NCBI GenBank assembly: GCA_937892635.1
Contig: CALBKB010000085.1
Span: 1-6,950, forward strand
DNA length: 6,950 nt
Origin: an uncultured Clostridia bacterium
GTDB lineage: Bacteria; Bacillota; Clostridia; Oscillospirales; UMGS1783
Direction of reading: 5' to 3'
The notes under the pieces are model-generated. The model was given only the letters and a program-made list of their open reading frames with translations. It did not search any database and had not been told where the DNA came from. Shown piece by piece: positions 6,323 through 6,950 of the stretch. The stretch's first letter is position 1; each line of letters opens with the position of its first letter. Both the position numbers and the translations under genes were made by a program.

Positions 6323-6334
6323 GCAATCTCCTGC

Positions 6335-6950
6335 TTATTTTACAGTAATCGATCCCGTTGCCAAATAGGCAAGGACACAGGCAATAAGTGAAACAAAGGT
6401 GAAGATATACCCAATCTTGACCTCGTTCCAGCCGGACATCTCAAAATGATGATGAATGGGCGCCATTTTAAACACCCGCTTCTTGGTTAGTTTATAGACC
6501 AGCACCTGTATCATGACCGAAGCAGCCTCGACCAGATAGATGATGCCCGCCAATAAAATGACAAAAGGCATGTTTAGCGAAAAGGCCAAACCAACGGTCA
6601 ATCCACCGATAAAGAGCGATCCCGTATCGCCCATAAAAACCTTGGCCGGATGAAAATTATGCACCAAGAACCCCAACATGCCGCCGATCAGCGCTGCCGA
6701 AAGCACCGATACGCCGTTGTCCGGCCCGGCCGCACGGATACCGGCCACCATAAAGAAGGCCGCAATCGGCACGGTGACCGAAGCATCCAATCCGTCAATA
6801 CCGTCCGTCAGATTGGCAGCATTGACCATTCCGACGATCAAGAGCATCGCCAACAGATAGAAGCCCATGCCCAGATCGACCGTGATCGAGGTAAAGGGAA
6901 CGAGAAACTTGGTACTCAACTGATGCTGAGAGGCCAAAAAGATAAGAAAT
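6335..6950 (-). CDS. mraY: Phospho-N-acetylmuramoyl-pentapeptide-transferase MraY (partial, C-terminal part)
   Basis: Polytopic membrane enzyme that moves phospho-MurNAc-pentapeptide from UDP to undecaprenyl phosphate, making lipid I. The frame is open to the right edge of the window. 204 complete codons are visible, so about 115-120 N-terminal residues are missing compared with the usual length of about 320. Visible motifs in order are the catalytic NLTDGIDGLD (6814-6785), the FMGDTGSL segment with its conserved Asp (GDTGS at 6631-6617), and the PIHHHFE loop with its three histidines (6454-6446). Hydrophobic segments lie between them. The protein ends GSITVK. The TTG codon at 6937 lies inside the protein and is not a start. 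The stop is 12 nt before ftsW, which follows directly with no murD between them. Confidence 0.98.
   Translation of the reverse strand, partial: FLIFLASQHQLSTKFLVPFTSITVDLGMGFYLLAMLLIVGMVNAANLTDGIDGLDASVTVPIAAFFMVAGIRAAGPDNGVSVLSAALIGGMLGFLVHNFHPAKVFMGDTGSLFIGGLTVGLAFSLNMPFVILLAGIIYLVEAASVMIQVLVYKLTKKRVFKMAPIHHHFEMSGWNEVKIGYIFTFVSLIACVLAYLATGSITVK

Noticed and set aside
1..6950. Possible defence system, mobile element, CRISPR array or phage remnant
   Set aside because: No direct repeats with spacers, transposase, integrase or toxin-antitoxin-like pair was seen. Nearly every stretch is covered by core cell-wall and division genes in one direction.

Overview
The window holds the downstream part of a bacterial division and cell-wall (dcw) gene cluster. 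All genes lie on the minus strand, so in transcription order (right to left) they are mraY (3' part only) - ftsW - murG - murA - ftsQ/divIB - ftsZ. After these come a tRNA-Gln(TTG) gene and the first 94 codons of a protein resembling the uncharacterised nucleotidyltransferase family. Moderate GC content (judged by eye), AGGAGG-type ribosome binding sites, a DivIB-type FtsQ, a CCA-encoding tRNA and murA sitting between murG and ftsQ all suggest a Bacillota member, most likely in class Clostridia (Oscillospiraceae-like). The genus cannot be told from this window.

Layout. 6335-6950 is the C-terminal two thirds of MraY (lipid I synthesis). 5162-6322 is FtsW (SEDS glycosyltransferase). 4043-5158 is MurG (lipid II synthesis). 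2709-3995 is MurA (first committed step of the UDP-MurNAc branch). 1688-2740 is FtsQ/DivIB (divisome scaffold). The spacings are 12 nt, 3 nt, 47 nt and a 32-nt overlap, as expected for one operon. ftsZ (506-1591) follows a 96-nt AT-rich gap holding a good sigma-A-type promoter, so it can probably be transcribed on its own as well as by readthrough. A strong intrinsic terminator (464-500) closes ftsZ. Within a few bases of its U-tract starts a consensus-like promoter (433-462) for tRNA-Gln (344-418). A second hairpin (308-343) follows the tRNA directly, and the partial gene at 1-282 begins with a clear ribosome binding site.

How the genes work together. MurA starts precursor synthesis in the cytoplasm. 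MraY and MurG attach the precursor to the lipid carrier and complete lipid II. FtsW polymerises lipid II at the septum with a partner class B PBP encoded elsewhere. FtsQ helps assemble and regulate the septal complex, and FtsZ forms the ring that positions it. murD, murC, murB and ftsA, which are found in many dcw clusters, are absent from this stretch.

I found no mobile element, CRISPR array, phage gene or evidence of a new multi-gene system. This is core housekeeping DNA. The points most worth a second look are the FtsZ C-terminus, which lacks the usual conserved peptide, the A1-U72 first pair of the tRNA-Gln, and the reduced gene order.
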